Shown: piece by piece, positions 32,640 to 43,784 of the stretch | Layout of the letters: each line of letters starts with the position of its first letter | Numbering within the stretch: position 1 is the stretch's first letter | Assembly: GCA_958450365.1 (NCBI GenBank) | Contig: CAUEEP010000759.1 | Span: 2,745,641 to 2,809,640 of the forward strand | Reading direction: 5' to 3' | Length of the DNA: 64,000 nt | Source: Mesorhabditis belari | Lineage: Eukaryota; Nematoda; Chromadorea; Rhabditida; Rhabditidae | Position numbers and translations under genes: made by a program | Notes under the pieces: model-generated | Seen by the model: only the letters and a program-made list of their open reading frames with translations | Told to the model about the DNA's origin: nothing | Database searches by the model: none

Positions 32640-33666
32640 ACTTTTGCCCACTTCAGTCTTAACCTCGTTACTTTTACTATCAAAATCTTAATAAAAACTG
32701 GTTAGAGTACTGTGCTTTGATTAGAATATTGTACTTCAGCATTACATTAATCGAGCCAATAAGATTACGATAGTAAAAGTACCCAAAGATCTCTCAGATC
32801 TATAAAGTTTTCCTTTAACTCTTATTTTTCCCAAAATTCACTCCCACTTTTCTTTTATTGAATAGAGTTAAGTAAGAGAAAAAGGGTAAAGATGAAAAGA
32901 AAAATCGGGTGGAGAATGGATGTTGACCTGAGAGATTACCCACTCTTTCCATCACTCAAGTTGTAAAAAGGCGCAGATTGGAAGGAAGGAAGAAAGAAGG
33001 AAAGAAAGAATGAGAGAAGGAAAAAAAGAATGAGAGAAGGAAAGAAAGAAGGAAAGAAAGAAAGAAGGAAAGAACGAAAGAATAATTTCTATCAATTCCA
33101 TCCCGATACGGTTTCTTTTTGGGTTAATTTTTGTGCAAAGTTATCCTTAAGGCTTGCTAACCTTGTTAGAGTCTCTTTGGCCTGCTAAGTCTATTCTTAA
33201 CACTTGCTAACCTTGTTAGAGTCTATTCTTAACACTTTCCAACCCTGTTAGAGTATCTTTAACATCCTAAGTCTATTCTTAACAGTCTATCCTTTCTATT
33301 TTGATCAGTGTATTTGACCGCTTTGCTTCTCATTTGATTCAAAGTCCAACAACTCAAGTTTTCTACATTTTGGGAAAGCTACCGTATTCTTTCAGTCTTT
33401 TCTCCTTCATACTTTGTATTTTGCCTGCTTTACCGACTCACGAGAAAGCTATAACTACTTACTCTCTCAGATCAGTTATCAGATCTACTTCAAAATTACA
33501 GGAGGCAAAAGAAACATCACAAAATAAGAATTTTCTGAAGTTTTTAACGTGCTAAATGCTAGAAATAAATCAAATACAAGGTTTCAAAGTTTTTAGCTTA
33601 AAATTAAACATTTTTGATGGATCTAAGCCTTGTAGGGGCTTTAAAGGGGTCATAAGCAGGCTTTAA
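32640..33666. other. AT-rich spacer
   Basis: GAAGGAAAGAAAGAA purine repeats lie at about 32990-33085. CTTGCTAACCTTGTTAGAGT is repeated near 33150-33250. An 84-codon plus frame at 33301-33555 was not recognised. Confidence 0.5.
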
Positions 33667-33845
33667 AGGGGTCACAGCAGTAGCCAAAGCTTGAGGAGTA
33701 GCCAAAGCTTGAGCATTAGCCAAAGCTTGAGGAGTGGCCAAAGCTTGAGGAGTGGCCAAAGCTTGAGCAGTAGCCAAAGCTTGAGGAGTGGCCAAAGCTT
33801 GAGGAGTGGCCAAAGCTTGAGCAGTAGCCAAAGCTTGAGCAAGCT
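33667..33845. repeat. 18-bp minisatellite (AGCCAAAGCTTGAGGAGT)
   Basis: Ten units with GGAGT, GCAGT or GCATT ends. The minus strand reads as an Ala-Thr-Ala-Gln-Ala-Leu hexapeptide repeat without other gene-like features. Confidence 0.93.
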
Positions 33846-34724
33846 GAGTGGTTAGGAGTCGGAACTCTACTTAAAGCTTCACTAGTTCAGTTTCCTCTAC
33901 GGTTATCCGTTTTTGTTTCGTTTTTTTTAGTTTTGTTTCATTGTTTCATTGTTTCATTGTTTATTTGTTTATTTCTTTCATTTCAATTCATTTCAATTCA
34001 TTTCAATGAGATTTAAATCGACGAGACTTCGAGGCAAGGATTACAGTAGCTTTCCCTCATCATTTATCATCTCATAAAGATCATAGATTAATTTTTGTTG
34101 TTCAGTGCACTAGAAAGGCTACGTTTACGAGAAAGCATAGAGTAAAATGGCGTAAACAAATCGCGTAAACAAGCACGAAATTTAATGGTAATCGTCTAGC
34201 ACAATCTAATCATTTTCTTGATTTACTTACTCAATTTCTAAGTCAGTAAAACAGTAAAGAAGAGTCAGTAAAACATTAACAAAGTAGAATATTACCAGAA
34301 ATATTACAAAAAAATCACTTTCCAATCACAAAAATCGTTTCTATTTTGAGATTTGCCTCTAAACATTTACCTCCACAAGAAATTTTTTTCGGTTTTTGCC
34401 TTTTTTTCTTTCTCATCGTGTGAGAAGGAAACTTTTTCCGCAAAAAGCGCAAAAGCGATCAAAAAGCGCAAAAGACATGTCAAAGTAATTGATTATTTCG
34501 AAAAAATGGGAACGATGAGAGATTTTTTTTGAAAAGAAAAGAAGAAAAGACTGAGAAAACGAGCGATCACTTTGAAAACGATTTTTTTTTCTTTTAATTT
34601 ATCGCCAATTTTTCTAGGATTGTTGCAAATGTTGGTTTAAATCTCTTTTTACTCAAATTCACATATTCAGGACAATGTTATTTTTATCTTTCAGACGACA
34701 GCTACCAAAGAAAAGAGGAACGTC
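33846..34724. other. AT-rich spacer
   Basis: TTTCATTGTTTCATTG words lie near 33935-34010, and a reverse copy of the ~40-bp motif lies at about 34104-34145. Otherwise no gene is supported. Confidence 0.5.
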
Positions 34725-35455
34725 GCGTAGTCTAAATTTACCCTCAAACAATCGCTCATATCTCGACACTGGTTTGTTTCTTTCTGTTCGTTTAAGTATC
34801 AAATTAAAGTAGAGAAGATGCGTGATTTTTTGTGATATAACACTTATTTTTAACTTTAATCAGTGTTTAGAAAAAAATGATTGAAAAATGATGAAAAATC
34901 TGCTTAGTCTAAGTTTACGCTCAAACAATTGCTCATATCTTGTCACCGGTTTGTTTCTTTCTGTTCGTTTAGGTATCAAATTAAAGTACAGAAGATGCGT
35001 GATTTTTCGTGATATAACACTTATTTTTAACTTTAATCAGTGTTTAGAAAAAAAGTGATTGAAAAATAGCAAAAAAGGGCCAATTTTCAAGCCGATTTTC
35101 GAGTCAATTTTTACCAATTTTCAATCATTTTTTTCTAAGCACTGGTTAATGTTAAAAATAAGTGTTATATCACAAAAAATCACCCATTTTCTCTATTTTA
35201 ATTTGATACTTAAACGAACAAAAACAAACAAACTGGTGTCGAGATATGAGCAATTGTTTGAGAGTAAACTTAGACTTTTTGCTGATTTTGGCTAATTTTC
35301 AATCACTTTGTTCTAAACACTGGTTAATGCTAGAAATAAGTCATATATACCAACAAAACACCCATTTTCTCTACTTTAATTTGATACCTAAACGAACAGA
35401 AAGAAACAAACTAGTGACAAGATATGAGCGATTGTTTGAGGGTAAATTTAGACTT
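34725..35455. repeat. ~184-bp satellite-like repeat, two copies facing two inverted copies
   Basis: Each unit holds TCGCTCATATCT, TTTAGGTATCAAATTAAAGT, AGAGAAAATG and a GTGTTTAGAAAAAA segment. Plus-oriented copies start near 34731 and 34908. Minus-oriented copies span about 35095-35275 and 35280-35455. The symmetry centre is near 35095. Further direct copies are at 59160-59700 and 61420-62165. Confidence 0.9.
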
Positions 35456-36414
35456 GGGCCGGATGAAAGCCGAATGAAACCAAATGAAATTTCCAAGAAT
35501 AGAGCAGTTTTTCTTTAAAAACTAATAACAAAATCGAATTCCTTGACCCAGAAAACCCCCTGGTGCAAATTTTCAGCCCAATTCCCTTCAAAAAAGTGCT
35601 AAATCTACATAATTTTTGCTTTTTCTAGTCATAATAGACTTTTTTCAACTCTCTTTTTCATGTACTTTGCGCGCAATTTTGTAAACCAACCCCCTCTGGC
35701 GTGCTGAGATTTACAATTACAACTTCTGTGTACTTTGTGGGCCCGAAAAACCCCCTTCTGGCACACGAAAATCTCCATTTTTACAGCCTGAAATACTTGG
35801 ATTTCAAATCAGTATCAAATTCGAATATTTTTCAATCTTTACTTTGTGCTCTTTATCTGTAAACGCATCCAATCTAGCGCACTCATCCATTTCAACATTT
35901 TCTCTAGTAACATCTTCCAAAATCACCTTTTTTTGGTTCTTTTTCTTTAAGAGTTCTTTTTTGAGCGATTTCTTAAACCAATAATTATCCATTTTTCAGT
36001 TTCCTTCTTCAAGAAACGTCCGAAAACTGTTTCTAAATGTAAATTTTCATTTCAAATTCTTTATTTTACTATTTTATTAATACGTAAATCCGTAAATACT
36101 GTAATTGGACCCCACCCCCCTCGTACAGTCGCGTAGCCGCAAAAGTTTTTTAGTATTTCATTTTTTGCAAAGCACCCGTACTTTCAAAAAACGCGTCTTT
36201 GGTGTCAAAAAATAGCCCTGAATTTTAGCTATTTTTTGATACCTAAGCGCGCATTGTAGCATAAACCAGTGTCGAGAAAAACGCGTCCAAAGCTAGACCA
36301 CGCAACACTCCGCACCGTCATTATGGGCGTGGGGTACTATTACAGTATTTACGGTATGCTATTATAGTGTGCTATGTTTTATTATTATATATTAGGTACT
36401 ATGGAAAATACCGT
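35456..36414. other. Spacer with three copies of the ~40-bp motif
   Basis: Motif copies lie near 35660-35700 (GTACTTTGCGCGC), 35728-35765 (GTACTTTGTGGGC) and 35838-35885 (TTTACTTTGTGCTC). Open frames across them are not recognised. The part 36000-36410 has no identified content. Confidence 0.55.
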
Positions 36415-36795
36415 GGACGTAGACGTAGACGTAGCCGTAACCGTAGCCGTAGCCGTAGACGTAGCGTAGCGTAGACGTAGCCTTAACCGTAGCCGTAGAC
36501 GTAGACGTAGCGTAGCGTAGACGTAGCCTTAACCGTAGCCGTAGCCGTAGACGTAGCGTAGCGTAGCCGTAGCCTTAACCGTAGCCGTAGCCGTAGACGT
36601 AGCGTAGCGTAGCCGTAGCCTTAACCGTAGCCGTAGACGTAGCGTAGCGTAGACGTAGCCTTAACCGTAGCCGTAGCCGTAGACGTAGCGTAGCGTAGAC
36701 GTAGCCTTAACCGTAGCCGTAGCCGTAGACGTAGCGTAGCGTAGACGTAGCCTTAACCGTAGCCGTAGCCGTAGACGTAGCGTAGACGTAAATCC
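36415..36795. repeat. GTAGCC/GTAGAC hexamer array with higher-order unit
   Basis: Hexamers GTAGCC, GTAGAC and the pentamer GTAGC form blocks ending in CCTTAACCGTAGCCGTAG. Blocks of about 52-58 bases repeat about seven times. A GTCTAGCCTAGCCTAG array follows at 36860-36925. Confidence 0.93.
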
Positions 36796-36925
36796 TCTTT
36801 TAAGGCGTACATGCTCTAATAGATGCACATGATAAAAGGGTTTTTAAATCAAAAAAACTAGGCTAGTCTAGTCTAGTCTAGCCTAGTCTAGCCTAGCCTA
36901 GCCTAGCCTAGTTTAGTCTAGTCTA

Positions 36926-37405
36926 TAATTTGGAATAAGAGACGAAGGAAAAGAACGAGTGTTTGCTTTTTTAGCAGCTTTTGTTTGTCACTATGTCAAA
37001 GTCAAGCAGCCGGAGAGTCAAAACGCATTTATTTCCGGTAGTACTAGTTGATTTTTTGGCCTATTTTCATATTTCACTTTTGTAAATTCATCAAAGCCTC
37101 TCATTTTTCCCCAATTTGACTCAAAATAAAACCCGGATACGCAAAATTACCGATCCATTCAAAGATGATGCCATTTTTGCCAAATTTCCCCCAATTTTCA
37201 ACCTGCGTGACAATTCTTCGCCCTTTTTCCCTTTTCAAAACTTCAATCCTTATCACTTGTTTGCTTTTTGATGAAATTTTTCAATTTTCAAGCCGAGCTT
37301 CCGTCAATCGTTTTCAAATCCGATTAGCTCGTTTCATTCGTTTCATTCGCTTCTTTTCGACGCGATTTGTTCGCTTTATGTTTTACCTTGTTACCTTGGT
37401 ACTTA
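36926..37405. other. AT-rich spacer
   Basis: A 121-codon frame at 37165-37530 runs into the MITE and is not recognised. No gene is supported. Confidence 0.5.
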
Positions 37406-37925
37406 TTGGGTTGGGGACTATGACTCGGCGCCAAACTTTAAAGGGACTTTTTGCACACATAAAGCCTTCTTTAAACATACGTTTGGTTTCATCAAAAGGA
37501 TCCACTATTTCTCTACAAAATCACTTTTGAGAGATTCCACAAAGCTTTTCTTTCGTGGAGTTTATGGACTCCCAAACACAGCTAGTCAAAATGGCAAAGA
37601 GCCCGACTCATCATTTGAACAGTTTCTTTCACATAAACCTTTTTTGGTGTTTATATAAAAAGATAGAGCACATTCAATTACTTAAGTTGCCAAATTTGCA
37701 GGAAGATCCCACCAATGGTTTTTTCTAGATGACAGTTTGTAGTTTTTGTGAAAAAATGGCTTTTTCTTGAGCGGAGGCGCTGTTTGAATTTTCTTTTAAA
37801 TGTCATTTTGTAGAGAATTAGTTAACCATTCTACTCATATCAAACGCATATTATTTGACGAAGTCGAATAGAAGTTTTAGACATTTTTTTTGATATTCGG
37901 CGCCGACTCATTCTCCCCAACCCAA
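37406..37925. mobile_element. TA-flanked MITE, copy B, uninterrupted
   Basis: Ends begin TTGGGTTGGGG and end CCCCAACCCAA with TA on both sides (37404-37405 and 37926-37927). Length is 520 bases. It is same family and orientation as copy A and carries the empty site for the foldback insertion near 37724. It is non-coding. Confidence 0.92.
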
Positions 37926-37949
37926 TAGTAGGCTTAATAGCCTGAGTTA

Positions 37950-38039
37950 TGACTCTTATAACTCTTATAAATAGAGTTATAACTCTTATAACTCTTACAA
38001 ATAGAGTTATAACTCTTATAACTCTTATAAATAGAGTTA
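37950..38039. repeat. AGAGTTATAACTCTTATAACTCTTATAA array
   Basis: Three units of about 30 bases with self-complementary AGAGTTATAACTCT. A single unit recurs at 38463-38485 beyond the truncated MITE, so copy C sits inside this array. Confidence 0.85.
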
Positions 38040-38464
38040 TTGGGTTGGGGAGAATGAGTCGGCGCCGAAATTTAAAGAAACTTTTTGCACCCATAAAACC
38101 TTCTTTAAATACACGTTTTGTTTCATCAAAATGGTCCACTATTTCTTTACAAAATGGCTTTTGAGAGATTCCACAATGAGAGATTTGAGAGATTCTTTTT
38201 TGGGATTTTATGGATTCCCAAACACAGCTAATCAAAATGACAAAAAGTCCGAAAGTCCAAAAAGTCCAGTTTCTTCCACATAAACCTCCTTTGGTGTTTA
38301 TATAAAAAAGATAGAGCACACTCAATTACATAAGTTACCAAATTTTCAGGAAGATCCCTCCAACCGTTTACTCTAGATGACAGTTTATCGATTTTGTGGA
38401 AAAAATGTTCCTTTGTTGAGTTGAGGCGCTGTTTGAGTTCTCTTTTAAATATTATTTTGTACAA
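38040..38464. mobile_element. TA-flanked MITE, copy C, right end missing
   Basis: Starts TTGGGTTGGGGAGAATGAGT and follows copy B to the equivalent of about 37810, then breaks off at ATTTTGTAC and returns to the AGAGTTATAACTC array. It is more diverged than A, B and D and cannot transpose. Confidence 0.85.
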
Positions 38465-38559
38465 ATAGAGTTATAACTCTAATAACTTCACAAATTTTCC
38501 CTTTTCTACATTTCCCTTTTCTATTGGGTTGTCCAGTTATGAATGCGCGTTTTTTACTA

Positions 38560-39332
38560 TTGGGTTGATGCATAATTATCCGGACTTCTTTTATAAATGA
38601 TTTTATTTAACAAAAATAACATAAATAGTTAGAAAAATATGTTTAATTGATTATTCTGGAGCATATTCACCGCCTACATCAATAACTGATTGCCATTTGC
38701 TTGGAAGACGATCGATTCCACGAGCGAAGAATAAACGATCTTTGGAGGCAATCCACGCTTTAACATCGTCTATCAAGTCATCCAAATCGTTGTAGATCTT
38801 ATTTGTTTGCCAATTTTTTGAGCGATCGATTGACGTGGTAGTCCGTTGGGGCTTCTCCAGTTCTTTGAGATCGCGAAACGACTCTGCGGCAGACCATCCC
38901 TTTTCGAAGTGGTAGAGCATGATATGGCGAAGACATTGAATTCATCTGCCAGCATTCTGGTTGTCAGGCTTTCGTCTTCTTCAACGGCTTCCAGAAGTGC
39001 CTTGTCATCGAATTCTGATGGCCGTCCTCTTCCTGGTTCATCATCAGCACTTGTGTTACCGGACTTGAAACGATCGAACCATTCATAAACTGTTGCACGT
39101 CCAATTGTTCCTTGACCAAAAAGTTCTTTGAGATCGCGAAACGACTCTGCGGCAGACCATCCCTTTTCGAAGTGGTAGAGCATGATATGGCGAAGATGGA
39201 TATGATTGTCGACACGCATTTTGTTCACTAAAGAATAACGAATATTTAAAAAAAGAAATAGACAAAAAGCTTTCAAAACAAAAAAGATACAAGCACGCAA
39301 AAAGAAGTCCGGATAATTATGCATCAACCCAA
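38560..39332. mobile_element. Mariner deletion derivative
   Basis: Ends are TTGGGTTGATGCATAATTAT on both sides with TA flanks (38558-38559 and 39333-39334). Length is 773 bases, versus about 1.3 kb for a complete mariner. It contains the minus-strand transposase remnant 38651-39219. It inserted into the left terminal repeat of the surrounding element. Confidence 0.92.
38651..39219 (-). pseudogene. Mariner transposase lacking its catalytic core
   Basis: From ATG at 39219: MRVDNHIHLRHIMLYHFEKG, then TVYEWFDRFKSGNTS and RGRPSEFDDKALLEAVEEDE, the N-terminal helix-turn-helix DNA-binding part of a mariner transposase. After LADEFN comes a ~74-base second copy of the segment encoding RHIMLYHFEKGWSAAESFRD in a shifted frame. 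Then follows the normal C-terminus (DDVKAWIASKDRLFFARGID, PSKWQSVIDVGGEY, stop at 38651). The catalytic Asp residues and about 150 codons are missing. It could still encode a DNA-binding fragment. Confidence 0.9.
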
Positions 39333-39872
39333 TATTTTGTAAATTTCTCAAGATACCGAAATCAAGAAAAGATATATGAGTATTATTCGAAAGCTGAAGA
39401 TCTCCTCTACATTTTAATATAAAAAGTTTTTGAATTTGTTCAGCTTTTGGGTAAATTGACTGCACAGAAGAAGAGGTGGCCAAAAAATGGAAGGGTGTCT
39501 TTGGATCAAGTTTTGGCTCCGCTCAAATTGAGTTAACCGTTTGATATTTGGCTAATAGATATAGCAATACAACTTTTTTTAAAATATAACAATTTCAGGG
39601 CATCTTTACTTTTCTTTTCTTTTCTGGGCGGTTATTTTACACCATCAAACTTGAGGAATAGCTAAGCTGGAATGGGTTTTTTTCGAAAACAACCTCTCCC
39701 TTTGAGCAGTCAATTTCCCGAAAAAGTTGAATGAATTCAAAAACTTTTTTATTCCAAAATCTAGAGGAGATCTTCAGCTTTCGAATGATATATAACACTC
39801 ATATACATCTGTTCGATATCCTGAGAAATTTACAAAATAGTAAAAACGCGCATTCATAACTGGACAACCCAA

Positions 39873-40594
39873 TACATTTACTTACAAAAGATGTACCCAG
39901 CTGTTCGCTAAACGCCAATCCAATCGCTAAACACCGAAGAAGTTATAAAACAAACTAAGCTGATCTTATTTTTGATTATCTTTTCTTATTCGATCTTATT
40001 CGATTATCTTTTCTTTATTTATTGAAGTATAGAAAAGAAACAGAATAGATTTGTTTCTGTTTCGTTAAAAACAAAAAAGCAAGAAGGATTGCTGGGCAAA
40101 GAATCGAACCAGAGTACTAAATCGCTTTGTATACGCTTGTATACAAAGCCTTATCCACTTGGCCACCAGCTGGATGTCCAGAAAAAGCCTTTTAAGTAAA
40201 AGAGAAAGCCAGAAAAGCCTTTTAAGCAAAAGCGAAAGCCAGAAAAGCCTTTTAAGCAAAAGAGAAAGCCAGAAAAGCCTTTCTAACAAGGTTTTGAAAA
40301 CTTTTGGCGTTGAAATTGTTGAAAACTTTGGATGAAAACTTCTTGAAAACTATTGGGCAGCTAATTATGGGTATGGGCAGCTAATTTACGGGCTTTTGAT
40401 CAGCTTAGATCAGCTTAGCTTCGATTCTATAGCTTCTTGAGCGTCTGGCGATCAGCGGATCAACTGGGGTACTTCCCTTGCAAGCTACCGTACTCCTAAA
40501 TCGTTTACCTAGCTACCGAATTCTTTACTATCCTATGTTACTTTTTACTATCCCTTATTACTATCCCCGTGTAAATCCTATGCTACTATACCTC
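39873..40594. other. Spacer with a tRNA-like sequence and 29-bp repeat
   Basis: A minus-strand tRNA-like sequence at 40089-40175 is listed separately. Three units of about 29 bases with GAAAGCCAGAAAAGCCTTTT lie at 40195-40280. No gene was recognised. Confidence 0.55.
40089..40175 (-). pseudogene. tRNA-like sequence, not canonical
   Basis: A-box TGGCCAAGTGG, a D-stem GCC/GGC as in Ser/Leu-type tRNAs, and B-box GGTTCGATTCT. The anticodon region is a 10-bp perfect hairpin CTTTGTATAC/GTATACAAAG instead of a 5-bp stem with a 7-base loop, and the T-stem pairs poorly. Probably a tRNA pseudogene or SINE head. Confidence 0.5.
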
Positions 40595-40745
40595 TTTTCT
40601 ACCATATCCAGCTACCATATCCAGCTACCGTAACCAGCTACCGTAACCAACTACCGTATCCAGCTACCATATCCAGCTCCAGCTACCATATCCAGCTCCA
40701 GCTACCATATCCAGCTACCATATCCAACTACCGTATCTCCCTCAT
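40595..40745. repeat. CAGCTACCATATC repeats
   Basis: About 11 units of CAGCTACCGTATC or CAGCTACCATATC, irregularly spaced. Confidence 0.85.
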
Positions 40746-41469
40746 TGATATCTCCAACTACAGTGCATCATTTTTTACAGTACTTTCAAACTATCTCTAG
40801 TCAGCTGCAGTCAGCTGCAGCGGCTTTTTACTTTTTACCGTACTGTTTTAAAACAGTAGCTCACACATGGCTCCAACGAAATCTACAGCAATCTCGAATC
40901 TCTATGTAGTTAGCTATCAAACCAAAAAAAAACGGTTAACAGGGAGATTCGGAAGATTGAAGGGATCTCTTCAATTTGTTCACAATAGACCTTCCCAACT
41001 GATAACATCCCAAATATGGTCAACTGGCTAGCCCTTTTTGTCTTTCTTTTTCCATTTCCTTTCCCCAAACACCACCCCATTTTTCTGTTTTCGATCTCCT
41101 TTGTGTCACAAAATATTAAAAAGGCTAAATTTTAAGCTTTTCGACACTATCAAGCTTGGATTGGCTTTAGATTTGATTTTAAATTTGACTTTAAATTTGA
41201 CTTTTCTTTCCTGATTTACCCAGGGGATGACGATTTGCACTGGCTGCTTTCCATTTTGTTTTTTTTTTTACTTTAAAAACTTTCATTTAATTCCAATCAA
41301 AAACTTTCATTTCATTTCATTCAACTTTTCTCCATTTGAATCCAAAAAATCTCATTTTGTGCACTTTTCAGAAAAGAAATGATTGATTGGTTTATTAAAA
41401 CTGATAAAAATAATGAACCAAATGAAATTTTTGTTTAAAAATTCTACTTTTATATCTACTTTTTAGATA
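40746..41469. other. AT-rich spacer
   Basis: No gene or RNA was recognised. Confidence 0.5.
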
Positions 41470-41640
41470 TAAAAGTTGTATATATGTTGTGTCCGATTTA
41501 GATTTCCGTCCGATTTAGATTACAGTCTATATCGGACGCCCGATTAAGATTGAACTTATCGCGGACGTCCGATTTAGATTACAGTCTATATCGGACGTCC
41601 GATTTAGATTCAATCTAAATCTTATATGGATTGAACAATA
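41470..41640. repeat. CGGACGTCCGATTTAGATT cluster
   Basis: Four to five copies of CCGATTTAGATT, two preceded by the palindrome CGGACGTCCG. The left end is the reverse complement of about 22135-22165, so it is a dispersed family. A further piece lies at 42975-43010. Confidence 0.75.
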
Positions 41641-41660
41641 ATATAAACATGCTTAATATA

Positions 41661-42181
41661 TTGGGTTGGGGAGAATGAGTCGGCGCCGAAAATGAAAAAA
41701 ATGTCTAAAACTTCTATTCGACTTCGTCAAATAATATGCGTTTGATATCAGTAGAATGGTTAACTAATTCTCTACAAAATGACATTTAAAAGAAAATTCA
41801 AACAGCGCCTCCGCTCAAGAAAAAGCCATTTTTTCACAAAAACTACAAACTGTCATCTAGAAAAAACCATTGGTGGGATCTTCCTGCAAGTTTGGCAACT
41901 TAAGTAATTGAATGTGCTCTATCTTTTTTTATATAAACACCAAAGAAGGTTTATGTGAAAGAAACTGTTCAAATGATGAGTCGGACTCTTTGCCATTTTA
42001 ACCAGCTGCGTTTGGAAGTTCATAAACTCCACGAAAGAAAAGCTTTGTGGAATCTCTCAAAAGTGATTTTGTAGAGAAATAGTGGATCCTTTTGATGAAA
42101 CCAAACGTATGTTTAAAGAAGGCTTTATGTGTGCAAAAAGTCCCTTTAAAGTTGGGCGCCGACTCATTCTCCCCAACCCAA
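41661..42181. mobile_element. TA-flanked MITE, copy D, inverted orientation
   Basis: Begins TTGGGTTGGGGAGAATGAGT and ends CCCCAACCCAA, TA flanks at 41659-41660 and 42182-42183, length 521 bases. It is the reverse complement of copies A-C and carries the same empty TCTAGA insertion point. Confidence 0.92.
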
Positions 42182-42188
42182 TATGTTC

Positions 42189-42920
42189 TTAAAGGGGGGG
42201 GGGGGGGGGGGGGATTAATCGCGGCCGGGTGACGATAAAAATTTTTTTACGGCAACCACCTGTTTTTTTTTAATTTTAATATCGCTGATTTTATTATAAA
42301 AAGAATAAAAATCACCCGGCTAGAGTGATTTGATGGGTTTACAAATTTTTGGAGACACTGCAAGGCTTGGAGGAAAACAAGATCGTCACTCATCAGACAC
42401 CTCAGCACAGTCTAGATCGATTGAGTTTTAGTTGCAGATAAATTTATAAACAAAATAAAAAGCACAAAAAGTAATAAAAATAAATTGTTAATCTATAATT
42501 CTTCCTCTTGCTCACTTTCATCTTCGCTCAAGTACAGCAGTTCGGCTCAAGTACAGCAGTACAAATCGGCTTCCTATCTTATCAATTTCCAGCGCATCTT
42601 CACCAAAAGTGACTGGATCTCCTCCACGTAGGACGTCTTCAGCGCTTTGACTGACACAATTAGACCTTTTTTCATTTGTGGTCGCTTATGGTTTTAGTTT
42701 TCTCAAATAGGTGCCTTTTAGCTGAGGTGTCTGATGAGTGACGATCTTGTTTTCCTCCAAGCCTTGCAGCATCTCCAAAAATTTGTAAACCCATCAAATC
42801 ACTCTAGCCGGGTGATTTTTATTCTTTTTATAATAAAATCAGCGATATTAAAACAAAAAACAGGTGGTTGCCGTAAAAAAATTTTTATCGTCACCCGGCC
42901 GCGATTAATACCCCCTTTAA
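42189..42920. mobile_element. Foldback element with TTAA ends and G20 tract
   Basis: Arms at 42189-42406 and 42721-42920 are near-perfect inverted repeats. The outer ends read TTAAAGGGGG and CCCCCTTTAA, so the target may be TTAA (piggyBac-like, inferred). The loop 42407-42720 read on the minus strand shows VSVKALKTSYVEEIQSLLVK and an acidic SEDESEQEEE tail, interrupted by stops, possibly a coding remnant of the parent. The left arm has 20 G where the right arm has 5 C. Confidence 0.85.
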
Positions 42921-43784
42921 GCGTTTTAGTTGTCGTAGTCGTAGTTTTCTGCATTTTTCAAAGGTCTTTTATTGATTACAGTCTATATCGGACGTCCGAT
43001 ACAGATCGAACAATAATAAACGTGCTTAACATATGTTCTTTGAAAATTTCTTTGAAAAGCGCAGAAAATTGCTAAAAAACGCTTAAGAACATATATTAAG
43101 CATTAAGCAACATATATTTCCGCGCATTTGATGCCTACTGCCGTGCCCTAGGTCAAATGAGTGAAAAAAGTGTAAAAACAGAAGCAAAACCCTAAAAAAC
43201 ATGCAAAAAGCAGCGTAGAAAGCAAAAATATTAAAATTTAGTCGCGCTGAAATGAACGTTTTCCAGTCATTTTTGGCCCGGCGCTTAAATGAACGTTTTT
43301 AGGCCTTTTTAATTTGGCGCTCAAATGATTGTTTTCCAGTCATTTTTGGCACGGCGCTCAAATGAGTGGCGCTGAAATAAGCGTGAGCCAAATCGTTGGC
43401 GCTGAAATGATTGGCGCCCAATTGTTGGCGCTCATTTGACTACCTCCCGTATTTTACTTTTATATCGAAAATCTGACGTGAAAAAGCTATTCAGTTTAGC
43501 TAGGTGAGAAAATAGAAAACACAAAGACTACAGGATTCCCTGGAAGCCTAAGACGTTTTTATACTATAAGAAATGAGTATAAAAGCTGTTTATGAAAAGA
43601 AAGATAAGCGCCATTGCAGAATTTGCAGCAAAAAAAAACGGCAAAGTTACGGAGAGAAGAGGCCAGATCGCAAAATCGCAAAAATAGCAAAAATAGCGGA
43701 ATTTTTAGCGAACTCAAGGCAAAAATTGGAATTTGAGCATAAATCGATTCAACCATCCCTCTGATATAGAAAAATACTCCTCGC
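42921..43784. other. Spacer with GGCGCTGAAATGA repeats
   Basis: TTTTCCAGTCATTTTTGGC plus GGCGCTCAAATGA units of about 60 bases lie at 43245-43445. AAGAACATATATT at 43083 is the inverse of AATATGTTCTT at 42180. No gene was recognised. Confidence 0.5.

Larger units (their letters stand above)
38524..39872. mobile_element. TIR element hosting a nested mariner
   Basis: Ends start TTGGGTTGTCCAGTTATGAA, flanked by TA (38522-38523 and 39873-39874). The inverted repeats are long: the right arm, read in reverse, continues TTTTTACTATTTTGTAAATT. The left arm reads the same once the insert at 38560-39332 is removed. No coding capacity of its own is visible. Confidence 0.9.

Noticed and set aside
42734..43075. 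113-codon plus-strand frame starting in the foldback arm
   Set aside because: It starts inside an inverted-repeat arm and has no recognisable family. The opposite arm carries the same start-side sequence.
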